Part shown: positions 36,413 to 50,481 of the stretch, piece by piece
Position numbering within the stretch: the stretch's first letter is position 1
Layout: each line of letters starts with the position of its first letter
NCBI RefSeq assembly: GCF_014805685.1
Contig: NC_060893.1
Coordinates: forward strand, 11,026,273-11,090,272
Length of the DNA stretch: 64,000 nt
From: Silurus meridionalis
Lineage: Eukaryota > Chordata > Actinopteri > Siluriformes > Siluridae
Direction: 5' to 3'
Position numbers and translations under genes: made by a program
The notes under the pieces: model-generated
The model's database searches: none
What the model was told of the DNA's origin: nothing
The model's input: the letters and a program-made list of their open reading frames with translations, nothing else

Positions 36413-37599
36413 AGGGATAACGTAGAGTTGGACATGTGGCACACATGCAGTTATTTGCTTTAAACCTGTAAGGTGAAGTCCAAATACAAAGGGCTCGGAG
36501 TGGCATCCAGGGGAAAATCATGCTCCTTGCTTGTAGGTACTGGATGGAGGTTAGGGGATATTTGTAGAATGGTGTGTTCACTTGTAGCCTTTAAATTTGT
36601 AATAAGCGTGTGGGGAATGTCTGCGTGTGCTTAAAAATTGTGTGATTATTTAGACTCCTGCACTAATTTGCATTTGTAATTGAGCAACTTCTGTGTGCAG
36701 CCAGTGGGTGTTTTGCAGGTGATTTGGAAAGCATTAGTTTAATAATTAGATTGCTTGCAAAAATAGGGCTCTCATCTGCAACAGGTTTGGTTTTCAATAA
36801 GAGTCAAACTGAAACTCGAGTGGAACGGCAAATAAAGGCAACTTTGACATCTAGATATAATGCAAATATAGAAAACGTAGGCAGAAGTGGTTAGGAGAAC
36901 GTGTGGCAAAACCAAATTTACCGCTGCAAGAAGCTTATCATTTTTCAGAAACTTTCTTGTTCTTACTGTAATGCTTTTTTTAGAAATGTATTTTTTTAGA
37001 CTTGAATATAAAACTGTCATTGGCAATTAAATTCAATTTCAACCGAATACTGGTTTGGGCACGTGTATAAGATACCCGTTGACTGTACTAATTTGTGTGT
37101 ATCGTTGTCCCTGTTGTGTCGTTACGGTTTAGCAGTTAGTGCCATGTGTGCAGTATTAAATGATTTACATAATTGTTGCACTGTACAACAATTCTTCATC
37201 CTTTAAAGCAAATGTTTACATTCTGCTTAGGTGAAATGCACAGACCTGCGTACAGCCTGTTAGTAAATCAGCATAACATGAACCATTGTTAAATCTAAGA
37301 TTATAACGTATAAGTGCAATATTTCAGATTGCGTGTGACTTTATCTGGGTTATTCAAAGGAGATCTAACGTTCTCAAGAATGTTTTATCCGAAGCTCGTG
37401 ATTCCATTCTGCGCTATTCACACGCTAGCACACGTAACTGTGCGCATATAAATTTTTCAGCAGCGTGAGGTCATGACAGTGTACTCCCACGATGACATCA
37501 TGTTGGCTTGTGTGATGCAGAGGTTCTTGTGAATATCAGTGCGTGACACAGCATGAAGTTGAAGAAATGCTTGCGACATTACATAGTGGGATATTCGAA

Positions 37600-38046
37600 C
37601 GCAGTAAACTCTATCCGGACAAAAGGTGCTGAAAACATGACCGTAAGATTCTTTCGCATTTGCCGTTATAATAACCTCCACTCTTCTGGGAGGAGTTTCC
37701 ACTAGAATGTAGAGTGTGCTTGTGAAGTTTTGTGCTCATTTAAGTACAAGGGCATCCATAAAGTCAGGTACTGGTGTACTTGAGGTAAGGAGGCGTGGGG
37801 AGCAATCAGTGTTCTATTCATCCCAAAGGTGTTCAGTAGGGTGAAGGTCAGAGCTTTCCATATCTCAATGGAGATGGCTTTATGCACAGGGGCATTGTCA
37901 TGCTGGAACAGTCCTAGTTCAAAGATTTTACGCTGCCATATTCGAAAACATCAATTTCGCAGCTCGACATTTGGGAATGAACCATACATGGCAGGAAAAA
38001 AGTCAGGTGTCCCAATACTTTTGTCCCAGTACTTATACTGTATATG
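37600..38046 (-). mobile_element. Tc1-like transposon remnant
   Basis: Plus-strand text CATCCCAAAGGTGTTCAG and CAGGGGCATTGTCATGCTGG is the inverse of the EHLWDE and QHDNAP catalytic blocks of fish Tc1-like elements. The right end is CCCAATACTTTTGTCCCAG ... TACTGTATA. Reading frame broken. Confidence 0.8.
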
Positions 38047-38211
38047 AGTGGATAAGTGAATTCAGAGGTGAAGTCAGGGACATGGTGTTTATCCTTACCT
38101 ACCTTCAAGGGTGGCCTAAGGGTGGTTTAATGCTATTTTGCCATGGTATTTTATTACTTCTTACTAGAACCTGGTATAGTCCCTTACAACAACTACTACT
38201 ACTACTTCTGT

Positions 38212-38214
<3 letters not shown>

Positions 38215-38307
<93 letters not shown>
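38215..38307. repeat. (CT)n microsatellite, once interrupted
   Basis: About 90 bp of CT with a TTCCT interruption near 38259. Confidence 0.95.
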
Positions 38308-38310
<3 letters not shown>

Positions 38311-39945
38311 GTGTAATCTGTTTATCATAAATGTGCAAACAAGACGAGCAGTTGGGGGGCTTTTGGAGCATTGCTATGCACTGCAGGCTGTTGATAGAAG
38401 TTGCAGTAAATGACTGCTGTGAGAGCGGAGGTGCGGTGCATTTTCTCTTTTACACTGAAGATTAGGATTGGGAAAGAGGTCCTGTATCAGTGTTAATGAG
38501 TGAGGACACGAGGGCATGGTAAAAAAAAAAAACTGCCAGCTGGGCTCTTCACACATAACATACAACTATTCACGGCAGTGTTTCCGCATGGCGCGCACTA
38601 CATCTGCCTACATCCGTGGCTGTTTATAGCTTAGATTGCTTGTGCCATCCTTCATCTTATTAAATGGAGGTACAATGTAGACCGGACCACTTCTAACTGA
38701 GTTCTATCTTTGCATCATTGCAAATAGTTCAGTATTTGTGCCTACGATTTGAATGTTGTAGTCAGTAAATGCAGCCATAAGGCCAGTAATGTTTGCCTTT
38801 GTTTATCACTAGCCTGTGCAGGACAAACCCACAGCTGTAGCTGTAATTTTCCACTGCTAATCAATGCACAGCGTAGCCACTGCTTTGCTGTGCCGTGCCC
38901 TCATCAGTGTCCTGGCTCCAAGCTCTGCGTGTGATTTCCACAGCTATCAGATGAGCTGCTCCTGCTACGCGATCCATTATTGAGCCTCTCGATTACAGAG
39001 CAGATACTCGCTTTCATTTCCATCTCCCTCCATCCAAGAATAGCAGGCATGTGTTTAACTCCAGGCATGACCAAGCCCTTATGTAATAGCATGCTGAACA
39101 TGCGTGCTTATGTGTGGACTTTTGTGTTTGTATTTATTAGTTTGTGTGGGTGAGAGTGTGGGTGTGTGTTTGTGTGTGTGTGTGTAAGTGAGGCCAAAAT
39201 AAGTGCATGATGTTATTGATATGGAATACATCAGGTTCATCGCCATGACTAAATGCAGAAATCTGTAGAAAGCACACTTTTGATGGCATAGTGTGATTGT
39301 AAAAGACTTATTTGTACAATCCAGATGCATCTCGTATTTATTTCTGTAGTGGAGAACAACCAGTAGCACATGTGTCCTTTCGTGTTCCAGGCTGGAGGCT
39401 TTTTATTTATAGTTGACCAATAGGTAATAATCAGTAGGCTATTTTTCAACTTCAACTTCAGGGTGGTGTGACGCACTTCAGTGCTGCAACTGTGGCATGT
39501 GCTACTCATTCCGTATCGGTTGTTTTTAAGTGCTCTGAAGTGTGCCCTGGTTGAGTCCGGTGTACTCTGTGTTTTAGTTAGCATACACTGATCAGCAGAT
39601 TACAGATCTAACTTCAGATGATCAGTGGAAATCAGGGAAATACCGACTAAACCGAGTTAAAACATTCTACAAAATACACAGGTAAAGTGAAATTGAAAAC
39701 ACTTAAAAAAAATTTACCATCAGGACAAAATATCCTAGAAAAAATTCTAGTCTTGGAGCGAATTATTTTTTTTAGTAATTATTATTATTATTTTTTTATT
39801 ATTATTATTTTTTTTTTACTTAATATAGTTTACAGTATTTTTATTATTTTGATTGGTTTCAGTATATTTTATTGTTTATTTGATAGTATTTATAGCTTTG
39901 ACATCATTAGGAGATTTGCATAGTCAATAACAAACACAGTAACAA

Positions 39946-40000
39946 CTTACGAACAAATTCATGCTACGAACGGTCGTTCAGAACGTAATTTGTTCGTAAG
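39946..40000. repeat. inverted repeat with 14-bp perfect arms
   Basis: CTTACGAACAAATT (39946-39959) pairs with AATTTGTTCGTAAG (39987-40000), and the loop contains its own GAACG-GT-CGTTC inverse. Similar text occurs as dispersed repeats in fish, from memory. Confidence 0.7.
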
Positions 40001-40006
40001 GTGAGG

Positions 40007-40009
<3 letters not shown>

Positions 40010-40069
<60 letters not shown>
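40010..40069. repeat. (GT)30 microsatellite
   Basis: Directly follows the inverted repeat. Confidence 0.97.
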
Positions 40070-40073
<4 letters not shown>

Positions 40074-40146
40074 CGTTATTAGTATATTAGTTATCCATTA
40101 GTTTGTATTAAGACATTTAAATAGCCAAATGTTATAACTTAAGCTA

Positions 40147-40390
40147 TATACACTATATGGACAAAAGTGTAAACAGGTGTATAAAATAGCTTTGGAAGTA
40201 GTAGATTAAATTAAATTAAATAAATTACATTTATCCCCTTTACTTCCCTTTCTTTTTTCCACACTCCAAAATCTAGTGGAACATCTTGCCAGAAGTGGAT
40301 AGGTTGTTATAAAAGCAAATGGGGACTAAATGTGGAAATTGATGTTAAAAAATCATGTACAATTCTTATAGTCAAGTACAGTGCACCTCT
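40147..40390 (+). mobile_element. Tc1-like remnant, internally deleted
   Basis: Starts TATACACTATATGGACAAAAG, then jumps to CCAAAATCTAGTGGAACATCTT and ATGGGGACTAAATGTGGAA, which correspond to the far end of the other copies (24045-24110 and 54595-54665). Non-coding. Confidence 0.72.
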
Positions 40391-41203
40391 TTTTAGCCTA
40401 ATCAGTGTTCGCACAACTAAAACATGAGACTGAGCATCACATTTGAGCTTTCAGTAGGAAATGTATGATGTCTCTCTCTACTAACCCAACACATTCTGAT
40501 TTTATACAAGACCACATGCTGCTTTGAAAACATCATCACTTTCATCCACAGTGAAGACACTAGATTTTGATAATATTTACAGATTTAAAAGTAACCACAT
40601 ATTCACATATTTTAGATCTGCTGTTTAGTGCTGTTAATGTGTTGTTTTGTCTGTGGTAATACATTTGTATTGCTTAATTCATTTTCAGTATAGAATATTT
40701 AGTAAAGTAAATTAAAGCAAAGTCAATTGCGATTCATACAAAAACATACAAATCTCTTGCATGGTGTTATTGACAGTTCAGTTACAGTAGTAACATATAA
40801 TGATAAGATATTGCTATTGTGATCAGTGCAATTTTTTGGTTATATAATGAATATCATGAGTACATTACATTTCAGTTTTATTTTATTTTGGACACGTTTA
40901 ACCTTAATTTGAATTGCATTAGAAAATTAGGTTTAAAAAAAATATATATAATCAAATTTCAATTTGTTTTTTGTAAATAATGTACAAAAAATTAATTAAT
41001 ATTTAAATGTAAAAGATAGCTAAGTACATTTTGTAGACATTGTGTAACGGATCCAATAATTTATGAGGGGTTTTTTTGTTGCTTTTGTAACACAACACTC
41101 CTGAATTGCGACACTAAACATGTTTCTTTGGAAATCCTTTGAGAATTATGTGATTTTTGTCATACCGGCCAACCCTTTATAAAACAAACTACTCAAAAAA
41201 AAG

Positions 41204-41336
<133 letters not shown>

Positions 41337-42349
41337 GTTTATATAGATTAGATAGATTAGATAGATTAGATGATTATAGTATAATAAGTAGATATGTGTA
41401 TGTATGTATGTATGGAGAGCTTTTTGGTTTGTGAACTTGATGTTTTGTGCAGAATCCTCCTGGAGTGACTTCCGATGCATTTTAAATGTAGCATTATTTA
41501 CTTGCAATAATACACAATCCAGCGGATGCACCCTACAAAGACAGTAATACCAAGAGAGTGCATGTGGGTGTGAGAATGAGAGTTTTTAACCATCCCTGGA
41601 CCTCATGGGTCCTGCTTTGGAGAAGTGGGTGCAGAGTGTGGGTTTGACACCTTTGGGTTTGTAATATCAGATGCCTTTATGTGGAAACTGACAAACAGCA
41701 GAGGCAGATTTCCAAAGACAACACAGAGCTTTCGTTTGCTTATTAAAAAACCCTCGATTTAGCGCACATTCATAAGAAACCAACCCGTCTAATTATCAAG
41801 CAAGGAAGAGAGAAACACACACTTCTTTCAGGTTATTATTTGAGGGGAGGGGGATTGAAGAATATTCATGGGACTGTATTTATCCAGGAGTTCACATGGT
41901 TGGGAAAAGTCTTCATTTCTCACCAACCCTCATTCACCCGTCTCTTTTACTGTTTACTTTATCCACCTTTTAGTTTTGATAAGGAATAAAAGAGCTGTCA
42001 CTCAGCCGGGCTAATGGAATGTGTGTTTTTTTTATTATTATTCTCTCAAAGAGAACCGCAAATTGAAAAAAAAAAGCAGCCCTTTTTGACACACACACAT
42101 ACGTACCCACACACACACATACTGACAGGCAAGCACTGTTATTTGACAGCTTGAGAATTTAAAAATACCTGAATCCCAACAAATTAGACATATCATTTGG
42201 CTTCTAAAGTAAAAGATGAATGTGTGTGTGTGAGTGAGTGACACAGTGTCTATATATTAGCCTCCAGTTTGTCTGCCCTCCTTAAGAAACCCAGCAGAAA
42301 CCGTAAACAGACAATGTAATTTGTTACGGAGCAGATCACCATCTCCTGT

Positions 42350-42700
42350 TGTATTCAGCGGTGCGAAGTAGCCGACTCCCTCAGCCGTCTCTGGGGCCGG
42401 CAGCAGCGCTCCCCGCGCATCTCCTTGGCATGGGGCCCATTAATCATGAGCTTAGCTACACTACATGCAAGGTTATTGCCATCGCTCAGAGTTTCCTCGT
42501 GTTACGTTTCTATCAGACACTAAATCTGACATCATGGCCCATATGTGTAGAGCACTTTGGAAGATGCTGTTGCTCCAGCTGTAATCTCTCTTCTCGCAGA
42601 CACGGACATGGCAGCGCTATGAATCTCTCTCCGGGCCGTCACGGACAATTGCGCTCCGTGACATTGAAGAGCAACCGGCGCAGCAGCGCGTGGAGACGTT
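42350..42700. promoter_or_regulatory. candidate regulatory stretch, moderately CpG-rich
   Basis: Repeat-free, with CCCATTAATCATGAGC and clusters of CpG at both ends. A 123-codon open frame lies here but shows no recognisable domain. Conservation untested. Confidence 0.25.
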
Positions 42701-44494
42701 CTGTACGATATCTATTATAACTAACCAGTTTCAGTAACCAGCATGTGTAGTGCTAGAGGCGGAGCTCTGGTATTGTATTGTACGGTAAATAAGATGTTCA
42801 TCTGAGCTCCTGAGAGAGTATCTTCTTACTTTTAATTACTCCACAGCACTCTTGTTTGTTTATCGAGACAAGGACGAAGCCTTGTATTTCTTTTTTAAGC
42901 TTTGCTTTTCCTGCAGTCGAATATCAACATTATTCTTGTTTTGCAGCATCATCAGTTGCAGTGCTGCTGAAACGCACTACAAGTGTCCTTTTCTCCTCAT
43001 TATCTTCAGGCAGCTCTCTGGTCATTTTATACTGGACCATATGTTCATAATTTTAGCCTGTCTACACAATTCAGTGAAATTGCTCCCAGTTGCTGGACAG
43101 ACTGAAGAGGACGGACAGTGGTGCTTTAAAAGCCTCGGCGTGGGCTCTAAGTGAACCTGCGAGATGAACAGTGCCGGATGTGATGCCGAATCCCATGTCT
43201 ACTCTCTCACCCGTAGTAAGAGACTCATCCACATATGTTACTTTCTCATTAGAGCCAGTTAAGGCTGCGAGTTCTCTGCTCATGATTGCCCCCTTCCCCT
43301 TTTCTCTGTGTGGGAAGTATTTTCATGATTTTCTTTAATTTTTTTATACCCTCATTCTCGTTTCATTTAATCTCCTCCGTTATTACACAATGTATCTTGC
43401 CCAGTCAGTGACAGCGCAGGGGAGTGCAGTCTCCGGAATCCTTTGAACTTCATTCCATTAACAGCATCATTGGACAAACTGTTAAAGCAGACATCAGGGC
43501 CAGAGAGCATCGATTCCTTAATTAACGTTCAATTAACGGCTATTTGCTGAAAAACAAGCAAGGCGTTTATGCCCCCTTTATCCAAAGCACGTTCGCTTTC
43601 TTCCTCACGAACCAGGAGTCTTTGCATCACTATGCTTTGTATCGATTCAAATCTTTTATGATATGGAAAAGAAGAAAAGCCTATTCCACTTTATTTACAC
43701 AAAAAGGCTCCTGGCCCTGCCTGTGAATTTTGTTAATGCAGTATTCACTCTATATTTGGATTGTACAGGACTGCATTAGGAACTCTGTACCGCAAACGCA
43801 CAGGATTCTGGCAGACATATAAAGAGGGGAAGTGCTGTTTGCATCCATGCTATAACAAATAAGCGCACATTTGAAAATCTACTGTAATTTCGAGCATTCA
43901 GATAGATGGGAGAAATGTGTGCTTTGATGTACAAATCCACGAATCAGCAGAGATTACACCCCCAAAGGTTAGGAGTCGCTAATTACAGGAGATTGGTTCT
44001 ACATATCTAACGAGGAAAAGGGGAGCCTTATTAAATAAGGAGATCCATAAAGGCAGAGGATTAGGGGATATAATAACAATTCATTTTAATTGTTTTGCCA
44101 AGATAACTTGTGAAGGTCTTAGCTGTGGAACACATGGTGTGTGGAGTGGTTTCCTCTGATGTGCATACGTAGTCATTTGGATGGAATTTAGATGGTAATT
44201 AGTGATACAGTTCTGCATACATTTCGGCTAAAAAGACATCTAGGAGCTTTTATAAATAAATAAATAATAATAATAATTAAGTATCATCAGTGTTGATATT
44301 GAGTTAACATATTTTATATAAATGTACAAATAAAAAAAACTGTGGGTTTTCTGAAGTGAGATATTAATTGTTTGTATGTTGTAACTATTCTATAACAGAA
44401 ATGCAAATCATTTGCTCCATGTCTTTTTTTTTAGTTCACAGAAATGGATTAATTATATAATATATAAACACAATATTATAGATATCATATAGAA

Positions 44495-44918
44495 CAGTGG
44501 TACCCAACCCCCCGGGCCAATTGGTACCAGGCCGCAAAGAAAGTATACATAACTTACATTATTTCTGTTTTATTTATTCTGAACAATGTTTTATTTTGGA
44601 AAATTTCCGGATTCTCTCTGCCACATCTAGGATTCACTCTTGATGCATGTCATGATGCCTCGGTCCCATGTCTTACCTCCATCCGCTACCTTCTTGAAGG
44701 GGCTCCGGCCGCTAACACATAATATATTACCACTAAATTCAAACCCCCAAGCGAGCAAAATGAACAAACAACAACACAGTGGATTCACGTTTATTATTAT
44801 ATTTCGAAAATATCATTTTATTTTGTTGTATTTATCTGCCACACCTTAAAGGCCGGTCTGTGAAAATATTGTCTGGCATTAATCCGGTCTGTGGCGCAAT
44901 AAAGGTTGGGGACCGCTG
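44495..44918. mobile_element. hAT-type non-autonomous element, 424 bp
   Basis: Terminal inverted repeats CAGTGGTACCCAACC and the inverse of GGTTGGGGACCGCTG. Flanked by ATATAGAA and GTATAGAG, a decayed 8-bp target duplication (6 of 8). Ends like this are widespread among vertebrate hAT MITEs. Confidence 0.85.
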
Positions 44919-46719
44919 GTATAGAGGATATATTGGCCATTGTTTAAATGACAGTGAAATCTTTTCCTTTCAAAGGTTTTTTCTCTTTCATATGATGCTA
45001 AAATCAGGGTTAAATAAACTTCCAGGAGGATAAAAAAAGCAACAACATGCTGCTTGTGCTACAATACTTCCCTGTTGTGTGTATTTGGACACATTTAGCC
45101 TCTTTTTGCTATTTCCTATTCTGTGCTAGTTGTTCCATCACCTCTATTGCTCTGCACCTCTGCCCCTGGCCCCGCTGACTCGCCCTACCCTCTCTGATGG
45201 TGAGATTTAGAGCTAATCTAGCTCTTCTTCACATGCATCTAAATTAAACATGTCCGGACTGGGTGGACGCCTGTACAGCCCCAGGAAACGCTGTTTCATC
45301 TCCTAATGAATGTGCCTGGAGGGGTGCCGCCCACTAGGGGTCCTGCAAAGGGCCTACACTTCAACCCTTATTAGTCAGGGGCATTTGCCTGGTCTCACAC
45401 TAAAAAGAGGTCTTCTGGAAGGAGCATGTTCAGTGCTGCATATTCACCCGGGACTCGTACCCCTGGACGTCCACTGGTTTTTTTTTTTTTTCTGGAATCC
45501 GCACAGTCCGGCAACAAAGGTTTCTCTCTAGAGTAACAGCGTGTTCATGAGGAACTGGCTGCATTTATTACAGTTGTTGTTACCAGACACACAATTTTAT
45601 TTATGTGTTGTGTTTTTTAATTGTCCTTCCTGGATATATGGAGTCCTGCAGTTTGTGGTTTGGAATTTTGTAAAACCATAAACTTCTTTTAGAACGTTCT
45701 GTAAACTGCATATTTATCTTGACCTCTATGAAATGGCCGGATTGGCATTCTGTATTTTGGCTTATTTCTTTCTAAAACAGGAAGTCAGACTGGCATTGTA
45801 TTGTGTTGCGTCTTGCACATCAGCCCTTGGCAAATCTAAACAAACCTGACGGTAACTTAATGAACTGGTTAAATATGGAGAACAGCGACGAGATTCAAAA
45901 GAGCCTTTTACTTACTTTTACTGCCAGAGAAGCCTGGGCAGTGTATAAAGGAGGAATCGCTCAGTCTGAGAGAGAGACTTCCAAACATTGAAGTTAATAA
46001 AACCCCTTTAAAAAGTGCAGCCTCATGCAAATTCCACAAAACAAAACTAATAAACTCTGGGAATGTTGCATTTTTGTAATACCTCAAACAACGGTTGCAA
46101 ATGTTTAATACGTACCTCCAAAAACCACATTTCATCGAAAATCTAAAAAAACCTTTTACTGCAGCAACATGCTGCTGCTACTACAGAGGCTTATGACCAG
46201 AGAGCTTTTAATTAAAATATTATTTTTTTTTAAATTCAATTTTTATGACAGTGATGATCTAAAATTAAATTATATAGTTATAGATTTAGATTTTGTATTT
46301 GGGTCCTATACAAGTGCAAACGTTTATGAAGTGTCAGTTTTGCTGATCAGAGGCTTTCTGATATTTTCAAGCATGGATATTTTTAACTAAAAGTGTACAT
46401 GTTATAATATGAGACACGAAGGCAAGATCCAGTGTGTGATTTCAGAGGTGTGAAAGCATTCAGTGTTACTCGGACACCATGTACATGGAGGATGGGTGTA
46501 TTTTTTTTAATAGCTGTCTTTCTAATCCAGTGTTAAATGACACTCATTTTGTAGCTTGTTCTACACCTAAAGCCTGCAGTTTTCTCTTCTAGATCTAAGC
46601 TGACCCTGTACTTGGTGCATATCAGTACTGGTTTGGGTGCTACTTCTGTTTTTCCACTAATTTAGCCATTTGTATTTATTCCTGGTATTAACGAGGCAAC
46701 ACGGGGCACATGCCAAGCC

Positions 46720-46885
46720 ACTTCCTAGGATTTGCCGCCAATCAGCTGACTCTAAGAACCAGAATACGGCTCTGTGGCTCAGTATTATTCGAGCCTTAAG
46801 GGAATGTGTTTATGTAATCATTAATCTCACTGCTGCCTTTGTGTGGCCAGAATTAAAGCTCCATCTTACTGATAGCTTGTCATGA
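46720..46885. promoter_or_regulatory. candidate conserved regulatory element
   Basis: Short repeat-free block containing CCAATCAGCTGACTC and TTTATGTAATCATTAATCTC followed by GGCCAGAATTAAAGC. Conservation untested. Confidence 0.3.
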
Positions 46886-47899
46886 AAGGGGTCGGTTCTA
46901 CCAAAAGTATTGGCTCAACTCGCCAAAATGCACCGCACAGACATAACAACGCCTACACATACCAAAAAAAAAAAAAAAGCCCCAAAAAGCACACACTCAC
47001 GCACGTACACATGCATTTACTGGCCTCGTCTTGCAACCGTGCAAAGCGAGGGAAGAATGCTTTGCGCCTGGCTGCATAATCCTCTCTCAGTGAATGGAAG
47101 CAGGCCAGAGTTCACAGCGCTGCGTAAAACAGTGGTGAAGGAGACACTAGCATGGTGTATAAACTCTAGTGAGGCCACTTCTCACGCTGCACGGCCTGTG
47201 CTTTCAAAACGAATGTGTTTTGCAATCTAGAGAGGAGAAAAGCGAAGGTGTATTTCTTTTTTCGCACAGCTGTTGCTTTCCTTTATTTTGTCAAAGCGGT
47301 GCACAGGAGTTTCAGGAGAAATAATAGCACAGGCACAGGAGTAATATGTTAACTCAACTGTTAGCATCCCAACAGGGGAATATTCACTTAGCCTCCATTT
47401 GTTACAACAGAAGCTCTGTTTGCCAGAGCAAAGAGCAAATGATTCAGTCGTTCTCTGTCACCGAGTATTTCTAGCCCAGTCCATTGTTGCTGGACATGAA
47501 AGCCCTTCATCTCTCTATTGAATTCAAGCGCAACTTACAGCTTCATTCGTCCCAGGCCTCTTTTCTCTGTCTCTCTTTTAAAATTCACCTGCCAGACATG
47601 ACAGAAATCCATAGGTCAGAATACTATAACTGCAGAACCGCTTTCCTGAGAAAAGACAAGTGTGCTGACAGAAAACGAGAGAGAGAAAGAGAGAGAAGTA
47701 AGCAGATGGAAGGAGAGAGATAGCAGTCAGCCGAGCTGAATGCCTGAGAATGCTCTCATTTGGAGGTCCCATGACACAGCAGATCTGGGGAAAGGTTGGG
47801 TGCGTCTGGTTACAGCTCTATCGGGGCTTTATCAGCGGATGAAGGGATTCAGTATCGCTCACTAATGTAACAAGCCCCATTTGTCTCAGTCACACATCT

Positions 47900-48230
47900 C
47901 TGGAAGCGTCTTGCTGAAGCCATTGATGTCATCCATCTAGTCTGTCCTTGGTTGCTCTGCTCCGTCACAGAGTAGAGAACATTCTTCGGACTAGAATTAC
48001 CCAGCCTGTTGATTAATTATAAACTTAGAAGATGCTGTTCGATTCACCCGAATCAACATAGGTGCCTTAATAAAGCCACGCAGACCTCCTCTGCTGTGCT
48101 GATTTGCCCTCAGAGGTCACAACACATGGGCTCTTAATGTAAACTGATATAAGACTTAGCGGGGCGACACGTTCATTAAAGGGGCGAGCCGCTACAAGGG
48201 CTGACGGACAGGGCCAGGTGGGTCAGGCGT
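47900..48230. promoter_or_regulatory. candidate conserved regulatory element
   Basis: Repeat-free, with TTGATTAATTATAAAC, a GATTCACCCGAATC inverted repeat and CTCAGAGGTCACAAC (nuclear-receptor half-site). Conservation untested. Confidence 0.3.
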
Positions 48231-49951
48231 TAGTACTGTCCTCTACACTGTACTCTTTAGATTAATGATGTAAACAAAAGCCAGACACCATGTAAACAAT
48301 GTAAACAGTCCCAGTTAAAGTATGGCAACGCAAGAGTACATCCTGGGGAACACCCAGATCACTAGTCACCAATTTGGAGAGGTGAAACAAATGGTTTCCT
48401 TTTGCTTTAAATGAATGTGATGACTGCTGTCATTTGTGTGATATGTGGAGGTGTGCAAGACTGTTTTGGAATTGCAGATGTTTCAGTGGGGAAAGAGTTG
48501 CAGAAGGGGAGTGTTCGGGGAGACGAAGGTGAAAAGAAGTCGATTTTGAAATATATTATATCGGACCTGCCAGCATTCAGGTATTTTGCTGTGCATTTGA
48601 ACATTAGATTACTCTAAAAGTGCACATTACTACACCTAAATAGTTTTAATGACCCAATCAGCATATGCTTCCAGAATGATTGACAGCCCTGCCCTTTTCT
48701 CACATCAGACTTCAGTTACTTTTAACACTGTCTTCCCGGCTGCATTAATTTCCAGGTGTAAAACTGATTAGTGTTCTCCACTGAAATATTTTAAATGTAC
48801 AATTTATCGGATTTTACATAAGAATTTGTCCAACATTAGTTTTTTTTTTTATTCAGGGTTTACCAACAATTCTGAGCAGAAATGGGCAAAAATATAAATT
48901 ACATTTGTTTGGCAGGTCTGCTGTTTGTTTGTTTTTTCTTTTAACTTGTGGTTCTGTTTTATTATATTGTCTGAATAATAGTATTTATTGTATTAATAAA
49001 TTATAAAGGTATTCTTAATAATAGATAATACACACTTAGTTGGTCTCCTTTTCAAATATATATGCTGTACTATTTATATTTGTGTTTTTGTTTTGTTCTT
49101 ATCTAAAAAGATAATCGTAAATCTAAAAATTTGAAAAAGAACGTTTGAATTTGTCTGCCCTACTGCACATGCACTATTTAAAAGCATGATTTTTTTTTTT
49201 TCTCTTCAAATGGTTACATTGCATGAGTCCAGTGCTTCTTATATATAGCCGGACCTGAGCTCTATGAATAACAAGTCGCTAAGAATAGTGTTGCACAGGC
49301 CTGAGTCAAGAGAAGTGGGGGGGTGAGGAAATTCAGGAAACTATGTGTTAGACACGAACAGCCAAGCCTGTGTATCAGGTGTGGATATGCCTAGAGTCGG
49401 TGGGTAGAATAACGGCTACGTGTTTATTCCAGTTCTTCTTTTAATGTGCAGAGAAGCGAAGTCAGACTCTGGGATTATTGAACAGCCACCAGAGCAGACA
49501 TTCAAGAGATGTCCATGCATACACATGCCATAACACATTGTTCAATGCCAGACAGCCATTGTGTACATGGAAAATATTTTATTCCAGCTGCTTCAGATAA
49601 CTTTAGTGTCTCCTAAACATGCCTATAGCATCAGGCTTCCAGCACAGTAGTTTAAACATGTATAGACGATATCATTTTCAACTATAAACCATATTTTTCT
49701 AATAATATACAGTATTCAATACATTATTTTATTTTATTGATATTTAAGTAATATAATAATATATTTAGTAGTAGTGAGATTTATTTGTTTTTAATTTGTT
49801 TATATTTGCTCTGTATTCTGTTTTAAGAAATAAAATACCATTTAAATATTGTTTATATGAGTAGGATTTTCAGGCTGACTGTGTTACTTGAGTGTTGATA
49901 GAGGACCCAGCTGCAGGTCGACTGTTAGTGGCTTTCACGGGCTCCATTAGC

Positions 49952-49956
<5 letters not shown>

Positions 49957-50003
<47 letters not shown>

Positions 50004-50218
50004 TGGAAATATTCACTGTTGCCATTAAAGAGAGAGAAGAGCTTCCTCCTGGGTTGAGCCACGTACAGCACACATTCAGAGAGTTGGATGTAGTAGATGA
50101 GTTATTCTGGGGTATTCTGGGTAATTCTGGGTTATTCTGAGTAATTCTGGGTTATTCTCTGATGATCATCGTGCACTATGTGTGTACTGGTGGTGTTTTC
50201 TATACTCATTGCATCAGT

Positions 50219-50262
<44 letters not shown>
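49957..50262. repeat. (AC)21, a 10-bp minisatellite and (GT)22
   Basis: AC at 49957-49998. About six imperfect copies of TTATTCTGGG at 50100-50160. GT at 50219-50261. Confidence 0.92.
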
Positions 50263-50264
<2 letters not shown>

Positions 50265-50459
50265 GCAGGGTGCCATGTATCTATCACTTTCTATTGGACA
50301 AATGCTCAGTGGGGTTTTGAAAGGGTAAATTTTTTACTCATTTATTTATATGTTTATATTATTGTTTGTTCATTTATGTTTTATTTTTATTATTATGTTA
50401 GAAAGGTGGGGAAAAAAAAAAAACACCTTTACCCACTGGCTGCTGTATAGTTATGGCTA

Positions 50460-50481
50460 GATGATGATTATAATCATCATC
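50460..50481. repeat. 22-bp perfect palindrome
   Basis: GATGATGATTA and its inverse meet at TATA. ATC trinucleotides continue 3', so it probably arose from a trinucleotide repeat. Confidence 0.85.

Noticed and set aside
42349..42720. 123-codon plus-strand open frame in a moderately GC-rich block
   Set aside because: No domain recognised and no acceptor or donor pair. Kept only as a possible regulatory stretch.
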